The notes beneath the pieces are model-generated. The model was not told the DNA's origin and did no database searches. It was given only the letters and a program-made list of their open reading frames with translations. Positions 1 through 9,621 of a DNA stretch of 47,313 nt are shown here, one piece after another; positions within the stretch are counted from its first letter, which is position 1, and each line of letters begins with the position of its first letter. The stretch comes from Dulcicalothrix desertica PCC 7102. GTDB taxonomy: Bacteria; Cyanobacteriota; Cyanobacteriia; Cyanobacteriales; Nostocaceae. Location of the stretch: positions 1 through 47,313 of the forward strand of contig NZ_RSCL01000049.1 of NCBI RefSeq assembly GCF_003991905.1, in the 5' to 3' direction. The position numbers and the translations under genes were made by a program.

Positions 1-211
<211 letters not shown>

Positions 212-628
212 CGAAATGTTTCCGCGCGCAGAGCGTCTACTGCAAGAAACGCTTTATAAATCGGTGTAACTATCAGGTTCCTGTTTTGTAGTACTTATGC
301 TCGGTTGTGTTTCATGTCCGCGCATAGATTAAAAGTGGCGCCGCGACCCTTAGAGAACGCTTACATTAATTTTCCACATAGCTTCAAAGCTTTGCCCAAC
401 TTGGATTCCATAATATGCCCCAAGAGCTAATTATATCAAATCTGAGGCAGCTTGATATTGCTGACTGCATAAATTAATTTTGTCACCCCTGTTAATGAAT
501 AGAACGAGAAAGTTCATCCCGCTTACTGGTAATTAAACAATGCGATTTTCAATTTGAAGAAAGCGCTCTTCGTTCAATTTCATAAGCAAGTCTATACACC
601 AAGAACACATAAATCGAAGGAAACAGCT
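212..628. other. Non-coding stretch after the left repeat
   Basis: I see no convincing gene here. An open frame that begins with TTG at 554 runs into the crystallin-like gene, but its first 25 codons have no ribosome binding site and look like leader sequence. One GGCGCC lies near 337. Confidence 0.5.
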
Positions 629-994
629 ATGTTTACAGCTAAGAAATCTAATCAAGGTAAATTCAACTCGCGCATTACAGCAGTAGGACTATTAATAGCA
701 AGTGCGATGGGTGGATTTGCTCTTCAGATAGTTCCTGTATCTGCTCAAAAAACACCAGATGTAATTTTATATGAAGGTCGGAATTTTACGGGACGTGCAA
801 TCAGACTAACTAAGGGAGTAGATAGCTTAGGCAGATTTAACAATAAAACTTCATCTATCAAGGTTCTGAACAATCAGAAATGGCAGTTTTGGGCAAAAAA
901 AAATAAAAAAGGTCGTAGTATAATTCTATCTCCTGGGAATTATCCAAATCTCAATTTAAACAATGATATTGAGTCTTTAAAAGGACTTAAATAA
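629..994 (+). CDS. Secreted beta/gamma-crystallin-like protein
   Basis: The ATG at 629 is chosen because GAAGGA sits 8-9 bases upstream; an upstream TTG at 554 lacks such a site. The 121-residue product starts with a basic stretch, then a hydrophobic signal segment (about 15-34) and a likely cleavage after VSAQ. The mature part has the crystallin-fold pattern of an aromatic-Gly-Arg strand (LYEGRNFTGRAIRL), a short loop with FNNKTSSIKV, and a second half with W-FWAKKNKKGRS and PGNYPNL. That is one double-Greek-key module. Members of this family are often extracellular calcium-binding proteins. The calcium site (N/D-N/D-x-x-S/T-S) fits NNKTSS. The role is unknown and it has no obvious operon partner. 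Confidence 0.65.
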   Translation: MFTAKKSNQGKFNSRITAVGLLIASAMGGFALQIVPVSAQKTPDVILYEGRNFTGRAIRLTKGVDSLGRFNNKTSSIKVLNNQKWQFWAKKNKKGRSIILSPGNYPNLNLNNDIESLKGLK

Positions 995-1730
995 TTCGCT
1001 TTTTCCAAAAGTATGCTCCGTAAACACAATTTTCAGTTCCGTAGTCAATACATAAGTTTTACTGCATCTGAAATTCGTGTTTTCATCACCTATTATGCCC
1101 CTATATACCCCCATACGTAACATCTCAACTTCCCACCACCCCACGCTTAAACCACAACGTCGGCTTCGCTGATGCTGTTGGGACACACAATTACATGCCG
1201 AATATACCTACCTCCACTCCAGGCAGTTCGCCAATAATCGTACTCACACTCCCAACCATAAGAGCGAGGGTCGCGGCTCTTGGTATAACTGATAAACTCC
1301 TTGGTAGTTCGGTTTTGACGTTCGTTTAAGAGAGTTTGAGGATTCAATCCCAGGCGCCACTCGCTGCGCTCAAATTAAAAATTCAAAATTCAAAATTTAA
1401 GAGGGTATTCAAACATACTTAATCTCTATGTAGATGTGAGAATATCAAATTACTTCTTTAATTTTGCATTTTGAATTAATAATTTTGTTCACGTAGTGTA
1501 CCGAAGGTAATTTGAACGAGTGAGTGGTTGGTGATGGATATTGTACGAACTCGGACGACGTTGGTTGTGGTGAGTGTTTGTATTTGAGATAAACGCTCGC
1601 ACAAGTTGTTCGAGTGAAGACTTTATTGCGTCTAGTTTAAAAGTAAATTGCGATTCGATTTTATCTAGGCGTTTGGTAAGCATCTCAACTGATTTGCTAC
1701 TGGGCGCCTTTCTCGTTATCCTCGCTGCTA
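995..1730. other. Degenerate spacer with AT-rich repeats
   Basis: Only short open frames without ATG or ribosome binding site occur. Around 1373-1400 and 1458-1488 lie AATTCAAAATTC-type AT-rich stretches in opposite orientation, a common intergenic pattern in filamentous cyanobacteria. A leftward frame (1489-1743, TTG start) encodes a short helix-forming segment and may be debris of whatever was joined to the glycosyltransferase fragment next door. Confidence 0.45.
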
Positions 1731-2426
<696 letters not shown>

Positions 2427-2454
2427 TTAGATTTTTAGATTTTATTGGGTTTCG

Positions 2455-2507
2455 GGGCGGGTTTAGGGGTATCCTAATAATATGTTTAATTTTTCGTGAA
2501 CCCGCCC
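2455..2507. repeat. GGGCGGGTTT inverted repeat between groES and groEL
   Basis: GGGCGGGTTTA at 2455 pairs with GAACCCGCCC ending at 2507, giving a stem with a loop of about 35 bases. Related GGGCGGGTTAACCC and AACCCGCCC stretches occur at 4984-5050. It is a dispersed intergenic repeat lying in the groESL spacer. Confidence 0.6.
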
Positions 2508-2562
2508 TTACAAGCGTACTCATCACCCAGCACGAGCGCACGAGCGCACTCAGCGCTTTCTA

Positions 2563-2874
2563 CTAACTCACAACTGCGAGGATGTCTTGTTCGCGCAGCA
2601 AGACCTAGTCTTCACTTCCAAGTTTAATATCGGTACCACCATATTTGGAATAAAGTACTTTATCTCCGACTTTTACTTCCAACTGTTGGTAAGAACCGTC
2701 ATCATTACGCTTACCCGAACCTACTTCAACAACCTCACCAACTTGTTGCTTTTCTTTAGCTGTGTCAGGAAGGAAAATTCCACCTGCGGTTTTTTCTTCA
2801 GCTTCGCTGATTTTGACCAATATTCGGTCTCCTAATGGTTTTAAACTGGAAATTGCCAAACTAAGGGTTGCCAT
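2563..2874 (-). pseudogene. groES: groES with a premature amber codon
   Basis: Co-chaperonin GroES caps the GroEL ring. The start is clear: AAGGAGG at 2881-2887 lies 7 bases before the ATG at 2874. The protein reads normally ([22 protein letters not shown], then [15 protein letters not shown] and [22 protein letters not shown]) for 89 codons and then meets TAG at 2605-2607. The frame stays open beyond it and encodes VLLREQDILAVVS, ending at TAG 2563-2565. With the stop read as a residue the total is 103 codons, the usual cyanobacterial length, and the stop occupies the position of a conserved Tyr. Either it is a nonsense mutation or a base-call error, or the truncated protein lacks its last beta strand. 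Its groEL neighbour is also broken. Confidence 0.85.
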
Positions 2875-2992
2875 AACAATCCTCCTTTCGGTTTATCGTC
2901 CTTTCTTTTGTAAGTTATAGGTTGTGTTGTTGTAATCGAAGCGCAAATACTATAAGAGAAAGAGGTGTTCGTGGTGATTTCACCCTTCACTT

Positions 2993-3019
2993 TTAGCACT
3001 TGCTTTATCTAAGTGCTAA
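2993..3019. promoter_or_regulatory. CIRCE operator upstream of groES
   Basis: TTAGCACTT, nine bases, then AAGTGCTAA: a perfect 9-bp inverted repeat. It matches the CIRCE operator (TTAGCACTC-N9-GAGTGCTAA) apart from a compensated T/A at the inner position. HrcA represses chaperonin operons through this site. It lies about 120 bp upstream of the groES start. A rightward gene starts at 3121, so the operator sits in a divergent promoter region. Confidence 0.9.
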
Positions 3020-3120
3020 TGGGAGCAAACCTCTTTCTGAAGTGGCAATTATTTGATTTGTACGGCTTACCGAACTTGGTTTGGTAGTATGATTCCCCTT
3101 GAACGGATACTTCGAGGTTT

Positions 3121-4107
3121 ATGAATATAGATATTGCTGTTGCACGCTATTTTCCTTTAGATAATGGACGCTATGAAGTCAAACCTGGAATGGTGCCATT
3201 AAGTAAATGTTTTGGCAATGGTATAGTAGATAACTATGTATTCCAGATTGATAATACCTTTGTTGACTACCGAAATACAAAGCTGGCATCTCGTCAAGAG
3301 GCTTTAAACAAATATTTTCAAACTAGTAATTATAGTAATGTAGTTGATGCTGCTGTGATAAAGTTTATTATCAGGCGCCTAACTGACGAACATCCAAATT
3401 ATTTCCATCTTGAAAGCTTTACTTCGGGAATAGCTTTAAATTGTCAACTTACTCAAGAAAAGCTATACTTCGATAAAGATTATCATTTACAAAAAGTAGA
3501 TATTCCTAAGAGTACTATATTCCCATCTTACATCTGTAGTTTAGATGCATTAGCCGCACAAGTGCAAGAAGATGTTACAGTTATTTGTCGTGCGAATAAT
3601 ACAAATTGGGTAGGCGCGATTCATTTATGTTTTCCCAACCATTGGTCAGCCGAAGATAAAATAGGTAAGGACTTTACGACAGTTCACGCACCCGTTGCGG
3701 GAATTGAAAAAATTAATCAGCGTGCCCAGGCAATTACCAATACAATGATTATGCATCAACCAATGGTACGCTTTGCTTGGGGTTTAAGTACAGACACTCG
3801 TCTCAACCATCATCCTCAACCACCATTAAATACACCAGCTGAAGTTTGGGGAGGTAGAAAATTTGATATCGATAATCCTGAGTTATATTTACGAATCGAA
3901 CGTCAGGTTATTTGGGGTTTACCTGAGTGTGATGCAGCAATTTTTACAATTAGAACATATTTTAGAGATGTGGCAGAAATTAAGCAAGATAGTTGTTTGA
4001 GACAAAAATTAGTTTCTGCAATTAAATCTATGAGTTTAGACTCTTTAATTTACAAAGGTTTAGTAGAAAACCGTGATGATATTATAGCTTGGTTAGAAAA
4101 ACCTTAA
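3121..4107 (+). CDS. DUF3445 / haem-dependent oxidative N-demethylase-like protein
   Basis: The 328-residue protein fits the DUF3445 family, whose characterised members are haem-dependent oxidative N-demethylase (HODM) subunits. Visible hallmarks are the N-terminal PGMVPL and FQIDNTF region, the central NWVGAIHLCFPNHW-APEDK-like stretch with HAPVAG, the RFAWGLSTDTRL segment, and the C-terminal LRIERQVIWGLPECDAAIFTIRTY motif that typifies the family. It is full length and has no signal peptide, so it should be cytoplasmic. A GAGG lies upstream of the ATG. Known HODM works with reductase subunits, and none is encoded nearby. The substrate is therefore open. Confidence 0.75.
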   Translation: MNIDIAVARYFPLDNGRYEVKPGMVPLSKCFGNGIVDNYVFQIDNTFVDYRNTKLASRQEALNKYFQTSNYSNVVDAAVIKFIIRRLTDEHPNYFHLESFTSGIALNCQLTQEKLYFDKDYHLQKVDIPKSTIFPSYICSLDALAAQVQEDVTVICRANNTNWVGAIHLCFPNHWSAEDKIGKDFTTVHAPVAGIEKINQRAQAITNTMIMHQPMVRFAWGLSTDTRLNHHPQPPLNTPAEVWGGRKFDIDNPELYLRIERQVIWGLPECDAAIFTIRTYFRDVAEIKQDSCLRQKLVSAIKSMSLDSLIYKGLVENRDDIIAWLEKP

Positions 4108-4135
4108 GCTAGTAAGCCTAATTATGGGTGTAATT

Positions 4136-4978
4136 CTAAATACCTTTGTTTTCAAATATATATGGATGTTGTAAAAGCCAGCTATCAATATCACTTAAAA
4201 CTTCTTGTGGTATTTCCCACGGAAAAAGGTGTGCAGTATTCAAATAACGTTTAAACTCAGCATTTTTGAGATTATTCGCAGTTTCAAGGCTAGACTCAAC
4301 AGTAATATGACGGTCTTCGGTTCCAGCAAGTACTAAACAAGGACATTCGATTTGATGTAAATCTGGTAACTTATTATATCCTCTACCAATTGCATTAAAC
4401 AGCGCGCGTGTTGCAGCACGAGATGTTTGTAGGTAAGCAGGAACAGCATTTGATGCAATATATTTATAAGTACTAGGTGTATGCTGTCCAACTAAATAGC
4501 GAAACAAAGATTTTTTGGCAAATGTCTCAATATTCCATCGCCACCCTGGTTTTACCATATTCAACAATCCAGCAATACCCGTATAGATATTATCTTGTAA
4601 GCTAATTGGTGGATGACTACCTCGCGGACGAGCAGACGTAGCTATTAGCACCAATCCACTAACACGCTCAGGAAACCTTAGCGCTAACTCCATAGCTAAA
4701 ATTCCACCCAACGACCATCCCAAAACCAAGCACTTTTGAATTTGGTGCTGTTCTAATAAATTTTCCAAGTCGGTTAAATGGTCATACATATCAAAGTCCC
4801 TATTAAAGCGACTTTTACCATAACCGCGTAAATCAGGCGCCAAAGTTTGGAAACGGTTGCTCAAATGGTTAGTAAACACCGACATACTGGCGCCAGAACC
4901 AGGATGACCATGCAAGCAAAGTACAGGAAAACCCTGACCACGCACATAAGTTTTTAAACGGACAGATTGATAACGCAT
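4136..4978 (-). CDS. Alpha/beta hydrolase
   Basis: A 280-residue alpha/beta-hydrolase fold enzyme. The oxyanion-hole motif LCLHGHPGSG comes near residue 20, followed by APDLRGYGKS. The nucleophile elbow GWSLGG supplies the catalytic Ser, LAGTEDRHI the acidic residue and NTAHLFPWE the His. The frame is open to an ATG at 5023, but the extra 15 residues are encoded by part of a dispersed GGGCGGGTTAACCC repeat, so the ATG at 4978 (MRYQSVRLK) is the likelier start. No substrate can be assigned; esterase, lipase or haloperoxidase-like activities are possible. Confidence 0.8.
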   Translation of the reverse strand: MRYQSVRLKTYVRGQGFPVLCLHGHPGSGASMSVFTNHLSNRFQTLAPDLRGYGKSRFNRDFDMYDHLTDLENLLEQHQIQKCLVLGWSLGGILAMELALRFPERVSGLVLIATSARPRGSHPPISLQDNIYTGIAGLLNMVKPGWRWNIETFAKKSLFRYLVGQHTPSTYKYIASNAVPAYLQTSRAATRALFNAIGRGYNKLPDLHQIECPCLVLAGTEDRHITVESSLETANNLKNAEFKRYLNTAHLFPWEIPQEVLSDIDSWLLQHPYIFENKGI

Positions 4979-5083
4979 AACGTAGGGGCGGGTTAACCCA
5001 AAATCTTCACTCTTTACCAGCATATAACTAAACCCGCCCAGAAACCCGCCCCAAACAAAAGGCGCCGATGGGAGAATTAATCA

Positions 5084-6031
5084 TCAACAACGCGCCAATT
5101 CCAGATGCTGGCGCCACACCAACGATTCAATATCTAATTGATATTCTTCTGCCAATATTTTCAACTGGGCTAAAACCGTAGCTCTTTCTTCACGATGCAG
5201 GCGCCGAGCGATTGGATTACTATAATTATCAAGACTCACATCCAAATCGCGTAATTTATTCAAACACTCAACTACCTGGGATGGCAACACCTGCCCGAAA
5301 TCATCAATTTCTAACTCAACACCAACAAGGTTATTAATATTCTGACTTCTATCAATTACCACATCCAACTCAGATAACTCTGACACCTCAACAATCTTAC
5401 GACCTAAAACCACCTGGGCAATATCCTGAATTTTATGTGTTGAAGCTAATACAAATTCCATCCACTTATCTGGACTGCAACCTGACTGCTTCCATTCGGT
5501 GTCAATCTGGTTAGCAAGCTCAGGACTTTTGACTTCCAGACGAAATATACCTGTACCACCTGGCTGATTACCAACCATCTTAACTACAGCTTGAGCCTTT
5601 TTGGGTTGTGGGGAATGTGCCTTACGTAAAGTTTCTACATCTTGCGTTGTCACAGTATCGTTGATTTTACGAAACTCTTCGACCATATCAACCAGTGCAT
5701 CTCTGGCTGTTCCATATTTCGGCGCCAGTAAGCCCATCAACGATAAAGGACTGACTGTTGTCAAATCATCATATATATTACCAAAACTCTCGAATAGCTT
5801 TATTAGTTTATTTGCATCACCAGTGACAAAATCGTTTTTATCCAACCAATCGCTGAAGCGTGCGCGACTTAGATGCTGTTTTGTTTGCTTTAGTACTTCT
5901 CCCGCTGCCATCAAGGCGCCTGATGCCAACTCTAATAACGAATGAATATCATCCGCAGCCGTTGCTAGATTAAGTTTTGCAGGTTGGGGTAAAAAAACTT
6001 GGTAAAGTTGAGCTGTTAGCGCGATATCCAT
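5084..6031 (-). CDS. Hypothetical protein, possible DUF3102-like N-terminus
   Basis: A 315-residue soluble protein that I cannot assign firmly. Residues about 25-90 are helical and read LLELASGALMAAGEVLKQTK, then FSDWLDKNDF and ANKLIKLFESFG. This resembles the DUF3102 pattern of proteins seen on plasmids and phages. The middle (about 150-240) has alternating beta-type stretches around GIFRLEVKSPELANQID and KWMEFVLASTHKIQD. The C-terminus is a charged helical region. No catalytic motif or membrane segment is evident. It ends 60 bp upstream of the hydrolase start on the same strand. Confidence 0.55.
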   Translation of the reverse strand: MDIALTAQLYQVFLPQPAKLNLATAADDIHSLLELASGALMAAGEVLKQTKQHLSRARFSDWLDKNDFVTGDANKLIKLFESFGNIYDDLTTVSPLSLMGLLAPKYGTARDALVDMVEEFRKINDTVTTQDVETLRKAHSPQPKKAQAVVKMVGNQPGGTGIFRLEVKSPELANQIDTEWKQSGCSPDKWMEFVLASTHKIQDIAQVVLGRKIVEVSELSELDVVIDRSQNINNLVGVELEIDDFGQVLPSQVVECLNKLRDLDVSLDNYSNPIARRLHREERATVLAQLKILAEEYQLDIESLVWRQHLELARC

Positions 6032-6066
6032 GTTAAGATAACTCCAGAATTTAATTAATATTTTTT

Positions 6067-6105
6067 AAAAAGCGTACCCAATTTCTAACGGCTGGGTGCG
6101 CTTTT
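6067..6105 (-). terminator. Hairpin terminator after the first CAP gene
   Basis: AAAAAGCGTACCCA and TGGGTGCGCTTTT form a stem around a loop of about 12 bases. Read leftward it ends in a T run followed by A-rich sequence. It lies about 160 bp downstream of the CAP-domain gene that ends at 6264, and just before the next leftward gene starts at 6031. Confidence 0.6.
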
Positions 6106-6263
6106 ACATGTCCTAATTATTTTACCACTAACACAATAAACATAATTGTAAAATTTTGTAACAACATCACGCTTTTTCCCTGAAAGAGCTGTATGCAACA
6201 TTTAATACATAAACTGATAAAGCGTAGATGGTGAAAATGTGCATATTAAGCTATTTTGAGAAA

Positions 6264-7001
6264 TTAACTAATTTTGTTTACATATCCACTAGCATAATCA
6301 ATCACACACATTTGTCGGTAGGTAGAATGAATACCAAAAGCAACGCCTGCTAATTTGAATTTAGGGTTATATATATTAGTTCTGTGACCTCGGTCGGGTA
6401 CTCCATCATCAATAATTAATTGCATTACAATATCTTGGGCAGTGGGAGAACCGTAACTGATATTCTCTCCAGCTATAACTTGCCACTTACCATAGCGTTG
6501 CATCCGTTCAAAAGGATTACTGCCATCACTTCCTGTATGACCTGTAATACCTTTGGCGCCTTGGTCTTTAACATGGTCGCGTGCAGCAAGTGACAAACCT
6601 TTAGATACACTCAAAGCAGGAACAGGAGAGACTTTTTTAAGATATTGAATAGCTTCATCAACAGCTTTAACTCCCTCAGTAGTTTGCAAGTAGAGATTAG
6701 ATGATAATTTAACTCGTTTACCTTCAAAGCGCTTTTTATAGTTTTCTAATACGGCTACATAAGCTGCGGGGTTAGTGCGGGCTTTGTTCATTTCCACAAT
6801 AACTTGTTGTTCCAAACGTGATAAGTCACTTTCGTTAACGGGAACACCAGAGTCACTAGGTTGTATAGATATGGGAAAATCAGGTTGCAACACAATTTGA
6901 CACGAAGAAAAAAGTAAGCTGATAGGGGCAAATACCCAAGGAAGTATCCGACGCATTGGGGTTATCTGGGAACTCAATACATGTATTCTAGATAAATTCA
7001 C
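6264..7001 (-). CDS. CAP-domain (SCP-like) secreted or lipoprotein
   Basis: A 245-residue CAP-domain protein. A hydrophobic leader ([19 protein letters not shown], from Met16 at 6956) ends in a Cys, suggesting a lipoprotein, although the residue at -3 is Phe rather than Leu. The CAP domain (about 60-240) has [13 protein letters not shown], the DHVKDQ helix, [21 protein letters not shown], and [21 protein letters not shown] with its conserved His. In bacteria these proteins act outside the membrane; the biochemical role is unsettled. It is about half identical to the CAP protein at 8627-9355, so the two are duplicates. Either Met1 (7001) or Met16 could be the start. Confidence 0.8.
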   Translation of the reverse strand: MNLSRIHVLSSQITPMRRILPWVFAPISLLFSSCQIVLQPDFPISIQPSDSGVPVNESDLSRLEQQVIVEMNKARTNPAAYVAVLENYKKRFEGKRVKLSSNLYLQTTEGVKAVDEAIQYLKKVSPVPALSVSKGLSLAARDHVKDQGAKGITGHTGSDGSNPFERMQRYGKWQVIAGENISYGSPTAQDIVMQLIIDDGVPDRGHRTNIYNPKFKLAGVAFGIHSTYRQMCVIDYASGYVNKIS

Positions 7002-7082
7002 TTTGTGACATCTTGTACAATTGTTTATAAGCTACAAGTGCAAGCTATAAATTTCCGAATATCTCTAATGCGAACATAAATA

Positions 7083-7499
7083 CTAATAAGTTATGGCGCC
7101 TGTTATCGGATTTCCATTCCATGAAAAAGTTGGTTCAGCTTCACAGTAGCTCCATTTTGCTTCCCAAGGCATAGGAAAATTAGGCACTGTAAAACGAATC
7201 GAAAATCGTCCCCAAGTGTTGCTTAATTTACCAGAACTATCTTCTCGCCCTGTATCGCATTTAACATTAGATTTGCCAATCCAGTAGCCGTGATAAACTC
7301 CACGATTATTGAATACTCCAGCTAGTCCCTCAATGAAAATGGCGCCTGCGGGATAACTCCAAATAGCTGTTTTACCTCTATCACTTTGGTAAACGACTTT
7401 ACCATAACTGCTATTCCATACTTCGTCCGCGAACGCAGAATTTTGTGCAGTAGCCAAGAAAAATACTGTACTTACAATTGCTAAATGTGTGTATTTCAT
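7083..7499 (-). CDS. Small secreted protein of unknown function
   Basis: The start is placed at the ATG at 7499, because the sequence from there (MKYTHLAIVSTVFFLATAQ) is a classical signal peptide with probable cleavage after NSAFA. The 115-residue mature part is rich in aromatic residues and Gly (VWNSSYGKVVYQSDRG, FNNRGVYHGYWIG, WGRFSIRF) with two Cys (CDTG and SYCEAEP) that could pair. It looks like a small beta-sheet extracellular domain. I do not recognise the family. It lies between the two CAP-domain genes on the same strand. Confidence 0.6.
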   Translation of the reverse strand: MKYTHLAIVSTVFFLATAQNSAFADEVWNSSYGKVVYQSDRGKTAIWSYPAGAIFIEGLAGVFNNRGVYHGYWIGKSNVKCDTGREDSSGKLSNTWGRFSIRFTVPNFPMPWEAKWSYCEAEPTFSWNGNPITGAITY

Positions 7500-7635
7500 G
7501 CCATTAATATACGAAGTGTCGTTTAGATTTAAAGAATTATATCGGTTGATATGTAATACTCTATATAATGCACTAATACATATAAACACTTAGATTAAAC
7601 TGGCGCTAATCGTTTCATGACATTAGTACTAAAGT

Positions 7636-8442
7636 TTATAAAGTTCCTTCTGTAGCTTTTTTAACTGCTTCTGCCGCAATTCTTGCAACCTCCGCCATTC
7701 GAGCGGCTTCTTCGTAAGCTTTTCTTGTTTCTTGTAAAACTCTTATTATCTCTACTTCTTCTTCTATAATAATTCTTGTTTTCTGTACAACTTTAGCTGC
7801 TTGTGCTTCTGCGGCAATTCTTATTTCCTCAGCCATGAGAGCTGCTTTTTCTGCTATTTTTACTGCTTCAGAAGCTGCATTCCTTGTTACCTCAGCAACT
7901 CGAAGTTGCTCAACTGTACCACCGAATAGATGTTGCATTGCTTGTTCTACATCTTGAAGCGGATAGATAATTTTAAGAATTTGTTCTATTACTTTGGCGC
8001 CTTGAGCATAAATGTTTTTTAGCACCTTTCCTGTATCAGTCGCGCTCATTCCAACTTCTTGAGAAGCTTTAGCTGTTATAACACTATCCATCGTTGTCAG
8101 AGAAAGTTCGATTAACTCGTAAGGAATATGTTCTAAACAAGATATATATTTTGTTAACTTAGCGCGCGTTGTTCCAGATGCTTTTTGCCGTAGCCAATTT
8201 GAAACTACCCATTTCATTGTAGGGTCAGTCTCAAGAAACAGAAACTCGTATATTCGCTTTAATCCTTCTTCATTGTCTTGAAGCGCATTACTTAATTCTT
8301 CTAATTTTATCATTAATGAACTATTCCGAAGCCGATGCTTGATACCTTCAACTCCACCTAGTACAACCGCATTGTATGGAGTATTGGGAATTTGACTATT
8401 TCCTAGAACTGCGTCATCAGGTTTTGGCTTATACATTGCCAT
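7636..8442 (-). CDS. Hypothetical protein with Ala/Glu-rich helical tail
   Basis: A 268-residue cytoplasmic protein. The N-terminal segment (DDAVLG then NAVVLGGVEGIKHRL) resembles a short repeat-like motif seen at the start of assorted cyanobacterial proteins. Residues about 40-150 are helical (LQDNEEGLKRIYEFLFLETD, then VSNWLRQKASGTTRAKLTKY). From about 185 to the end it is a long Ala/Glu/Arg-rich helix with heptad-like repeats (AEKAALMAEEIRIAAEAQA), probably a coiled coil. It carries no catalytic motif. It may be a scaffold or effector accessory. Confidence 0.55.
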   Translation of the reverse strand: MAMYKPKPDDAVLGNSQIPNTPYNAVVLGGVEGIKHRLRNSSLMIKLEELSNALQDNEEGLKRIYEFLFLETDPTMKWVVSNWLRQKASGTTRAKLTKYISCLEHIPYELIELSLTTMDSVITAKASQEVGMSATDTGKVLKNIYAQGAKVIEQILKIIYPLQDVEQAMQHLFGGTVEQLRVAEVTRNAASEAVKIAEKAALMAEEIRIAAEAQAAKVVQKTRIIIEEEVEIIRVLQETRKAYEEAARMAEVARIAAEAVKKATEGTL

Positions 8443-8626
8443 AAGTTGTTTAACCGTTTTGCTCTTACTACTTTCTCATAAACGCTTTTATCCAAATTAG
8501 ACATTATCTTTACAAAAATTTACTTTTTCTGGGAAATAAGAACAGGTGTAAAAGAATGCAGGAAGTTATCGGTTTTGACGATAACCTCGCTTACACGCTT
8601 GCGCCTTTTTTAGTTGATATCAATAT

Positions 8627-9355
8627 TTATTTATCTTTAAATCCACCGGCATAAGTGATTACACACATTTTGCCGTATTTAGCATGATTTCCAAACGCGA
8701 CCCCAGAAACCTTGAAATTAGGGTTAAAGATATTTTTGCGGTGTCCTCTATCTGGCACACCGTCATCGATAACTAGCTGCATAACGATATCTTGAGCAGT
8801 TGCAGGCCCGTAACTGATATTCTCACCTGCGGTAGTTTGCCACTTTCCATATTTACTAATACGAGAAAAAGGACTACTACCGTTGCTACCGTTATGACCT
8901 ATTGAACCTTTGGGTCCTTGGTCTTTTACATGGTCTTTGGCGCCAAGCGACATTCCTCTTGAAGCAGATAAGGCGCCTATTGGACGTTGTGACTTTAAAA
9001 ATGCAATTGCTTCGTCAACTGCCCTTGCTCCTTCTTGAGTCACCAAAAATGAATTGTTTCCAATTTTGACTTTATTTCCTTGGAAGCGTTTGCGGTAATT
9101 TTCGAGAATTGGAAGGTAAGATTTAGGGTTCGTCCGTATCTTGTTCGTTTCCGCAATAATCTGTGATTCAATTGATGAGAGGTAGTTAGCGCTTGCTACC
9201 AAAGTTGGGCTAGCAAGTTGATTGGCTTTGACGGTAACAGGCGCCGCACTTGATGTAGACTTAGCTTCAGATGAATCAGATTGTAACAATTGTGGAACAC
9301 TTGTAAATATTAAAGCAATGGGAAAAAACATCCAAAACTTTGACCGATGCATCAT
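8627..9355 (-). CDS. CAP-domain secreted protein, second copy
   Basis: A 242-residue paralogue of the CAP protein at 6264-7001. The leader ([20 protein letters not shown]) is a signal sequence without a lipobox, so this copy should be freely secreted or periplasmic. The CAP core repeats the same blocks in the same order: [70 protein letters not shown]. The two genes probably arose by local duplication, with two unrelated genes now between them. A further fragment lies just upstream at 9515-9582. Confidence 0.8.
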   Translation of the reverse strand: MMHRSKFWMFFPIALIFTSVPQLLQSDSSEAKSTSSAAPVTVKANQLASPTLVASANYLSSIESQIIAETNKIRTNPKSYLPILENYRKRFQGNKVKIGNNSFLVTQEGARAVDEAIAFLKSQRPIGALSASRGMSLGAKDHVKDQGPKGSIGHNGSNGSSPFSRISKYGKWQTTAGENISYGPATAQDIVMQLVIDDGVPDRGHRKNIFNPNFKVSGVAFGNHAKYGKMCVITYAGGFKDK

Positions 9356-9514
9356 ATAACCTCTTAAAAGTACTCACACTGACTTATTTATATACAAGTC
9401 TTTGACTGTATATATAGAGAAATTGTTTCTTGAAACTTCCTATTCATCAGCTTGAGACTTAGCTTCATCAAACATCAATCCTAAGTAATATTACATATAT
9501 TGTTGTATAGAGAA

Positions 9515-9582
9515 TAATTACCAAACGCGACACTAGTGACTTTAAAGTCAAGATTAAACATATTTTTATATTGTCCATGTCA
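9515..9582 (-). pseudogene. Remnant of a third CAP-domain gene
   Basis: The plus strand here aligns with 8685-8752 inside the second CAP gene at roughly 70% identity, including ten identical bases CCAAACGCGA. Read leftward it encodes GQYKNMFNLDFKVTSVAFGN, against [20 protein letters not shown] in the intact gene. No start or remaining domain is visible. It is a leftover of a tandem CAP array. Confidence 0.75.
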
Positions 9583-9621
9583 AACTAAATCTGGTTCGAT
9601 ATTTCTTTGGGAGAAATAAAT

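Noticed and set aside
1147-1347. Leftward 66-codon frame
   Set aside because: It begins at TTG without a ribosome binding site and resembles no family I recognise; it lies in a degenerate stretch.
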